Source of the DNA: Planctomycetia bacterium
Lineage (GTDB): Bacteria > Planctomycetota > Planctomycetia > Gemmatales > Gemmataceae
DNA length: 6,482 nucleotides
Reading direction: 5' to 3'
Assembly: GCA_025356615.1 (NCBI GenBank)
Contig: JANXSH010000199.1
Span: forward strand, 1 to 6,482
The position numbers and the translations under genes are program-made. This document shows positions 6,118 to 6,482 of the stretch, piece by piece. The notes under the pieces were generated by a model. It did no database searches and was not told where the DNA came from. It saw nothing but the letters and a program-made list of their open reading frames with translations. Position 1 is the stretch's first letter. Every line of letters begins with the position of its first letter.

Positions 6118-6182
6118 GGGGCTTTAGCACCGATTGGACTACTTCCAGAATACTCGATCGCAGGCCGAACGCAAGATAGCTC

Positions 6183-6210
6183 TCAGTTATCAGTTTTCAG
6201 TTTTCAGCCA
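6183..6210 (+). repeat. 7-bp tandem repeat (TCAGTTW family), four units
   Basis: Four consecutive 7-mers read TCAGTTA, TCAGTTT, TCAGTTT and TCAGCCA. The last unit forms the start of the hairpin at 6204-6239. The A+T-rich unit contrasts with the surrounding G+C-rich DNA. From memory, TCAGTTTTCAG-type strings recur between genes in planctomycete and other environmental genomes; that has not been checked here. The tract lies between the toroid/HEAT gene promoter region and the end of the right-edge open frame. Confidence 0.7.
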
Positions 6211-6239
6211 GAGGAGTATATCTCTCCGCGTCTGGCTGA
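6204..6239 (-). terminator. Strong stem-loop, possible transcript end of the right-edge minus-strand gene
   Basis: TCAGCCAGA at 6204-6212 pairs perfectly with TCTGGCTGA at 6231-6239. Inside that stem GGAG pairs with CTCC around an A+T-rich loop, with a 3-nt bulge (GCG) on one side. On the minus strand it begins 5 nt after the TAA at 6245-6247, a natural place for a 3' end. There is no run of U after the stem on either strand, so it is not a textbook intrinsic terminator. It may instead stabilise the 3' end or be part of a dispersed repeat. Confidence 0.4.
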
Positions 6240-6244
6240 CAGCT

Positions 6245-6482
6245 TTATCGTGTCGAACACGGCGTCCGCAGCCGGAAGTTGTCGCGATCCTGTTCCAGCC
6301 GATCCCTCAGCGTTCGCGCCGTCCTGCTCGTCCGGGCAAGGGAGCCGAACCGCTCGCGGATGTCGTCCTTGCACTCCTGCAATCGCCAGCGACGAAGCCT
6401 CTCGGGGTTGGGGAATTGTGGCTCTCCGCCAAAGGTGCAGTTGAGAGGATACCGTGTAGCCGCGACGCGAAGCGGAGCGTGG
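6245..6482 (-). CDS. Probable 3' end of an unrecognised minus-strand gene (partial)
   Basis: An open frame of 78 codons enters from the right edge (first full codon at 6479-6481) and ends at TAA, 6245-6247. The product is Arg-rich and helical: after TRYPLNCTFGGEPQFPNPER come RLRRWRLQECKDDIRERFG and RTLRDRLEQDRDNFRLRTP, likely amphipathic helices or a short coiled coil. By hand count 57 of 78 third codon positions are G or C, in keeping with real coding in this GC-rich genome, though 78 open codons can arise by chance at this composition. I recognise no family. A hairpin follows the stop after 5 nt. If the frame is not real, the ~375 bases right of the toroid/HEAT gene hold only the repeat and hairpin listed separately. 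Confidence 0.4.
   Translation of the reverse strand, partial: HAPLRVAATRYPLNCTFGGEPQFPNPERLRRWRLQECKDDIRERFGSLARTSRTARTLRDRLEQDRDNFRLRTPCSTR

Noticed and set aside
5195..6127. Plus-strand 310-codon open frame opposite the toroid/HEAT gene
   Set aside because: Arg/His-rich composition without motifs; the minus strand has a signal peptide, ribosome site and recognisable repeats.
6147..6174. Possible sigma-70-type promoter for the toroid/HEAT gene (TTGCGT, 16 bp, TATTCT on the minus strand)
   Set aside because: Only 3/6 and 4/6 matches to consensus; such matches are common by chance and the promoter consensus of this lineage is uncertain.

Overview
The window looks like a chromosomal segment from a GC-rich environmental bacterium, most likely a planctomycete (Isosphaeraceae/Gemmataceae type). 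That is inferred from the gene content: an exported protein with a metalloprotease-like module and a PPC domain, a tetrahydromethanopterin-type dihydropteroate-synthase-like enzyme, and a secreted alpha/alpha-toroid plus HEAT-repeat protein. No rRNA, tRNA, CRISPR array or transposase was seen.

Layout. (1) Bases 1-1454, plus strand: the 3' part of a secreted or surface protein that resembles a zinc peptidase, but whose HExxHxxGxxH motif reads RExxHxxGxxY. (2) Bases 1451-2860, minus strand: a complete dihydropteroate-synthase-related protein of the family linked to H4MPT C1 metabolism. Its stop codon overlaps the stop of gene 1 in a shared TTAA. (3) Bases 2885-4194: a lower-GC cassette bounded by a 23-bp inverted repeat (21/23 identical). 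It holds only a VapBC45-like toxin-antitoxin pair on the minus strand: antitoxin 3425-4099 and PIN-like toxin 2988-3428, overlapping by GTGA. Two palindromes lie just upstream of the antitoxin. (4) Bases 4217-6106, minus strand: an exported toroid/HEAT-repeat protein with a clear signal peptide and Shine-Dalgarno sequence. (5) Bases 6107-6482: a short intergenic stretch with a 7-bp tandem repeat and a strong hairpin, then the probable 3' end of an unrecognised minus-strand gene leaving the right edge.

How it fits together. Removing the inverted-repeat-bounded cassette would leave the toroid/HEAT gene and the dihydropteroate-synthase-like gene co-directional and about 46 bp apart. The simplest reading is that a toxin-antitoxin cassette entered the gap between two neighbouring, possibly co-transcribed genes. 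The DHPS-like gene now has a TTG start, no good Shine-Dalgarno sequence, and the cassette end 24 bp upstream.

The most unusual points are the IR-bounded TA cassette with no recombinase, the double loss of zinc ligands in the first protein, and a perfect 13-bp hairpin inside the DHPS-like coding sequence. All family assignments come from reading motifs; no database search was run.
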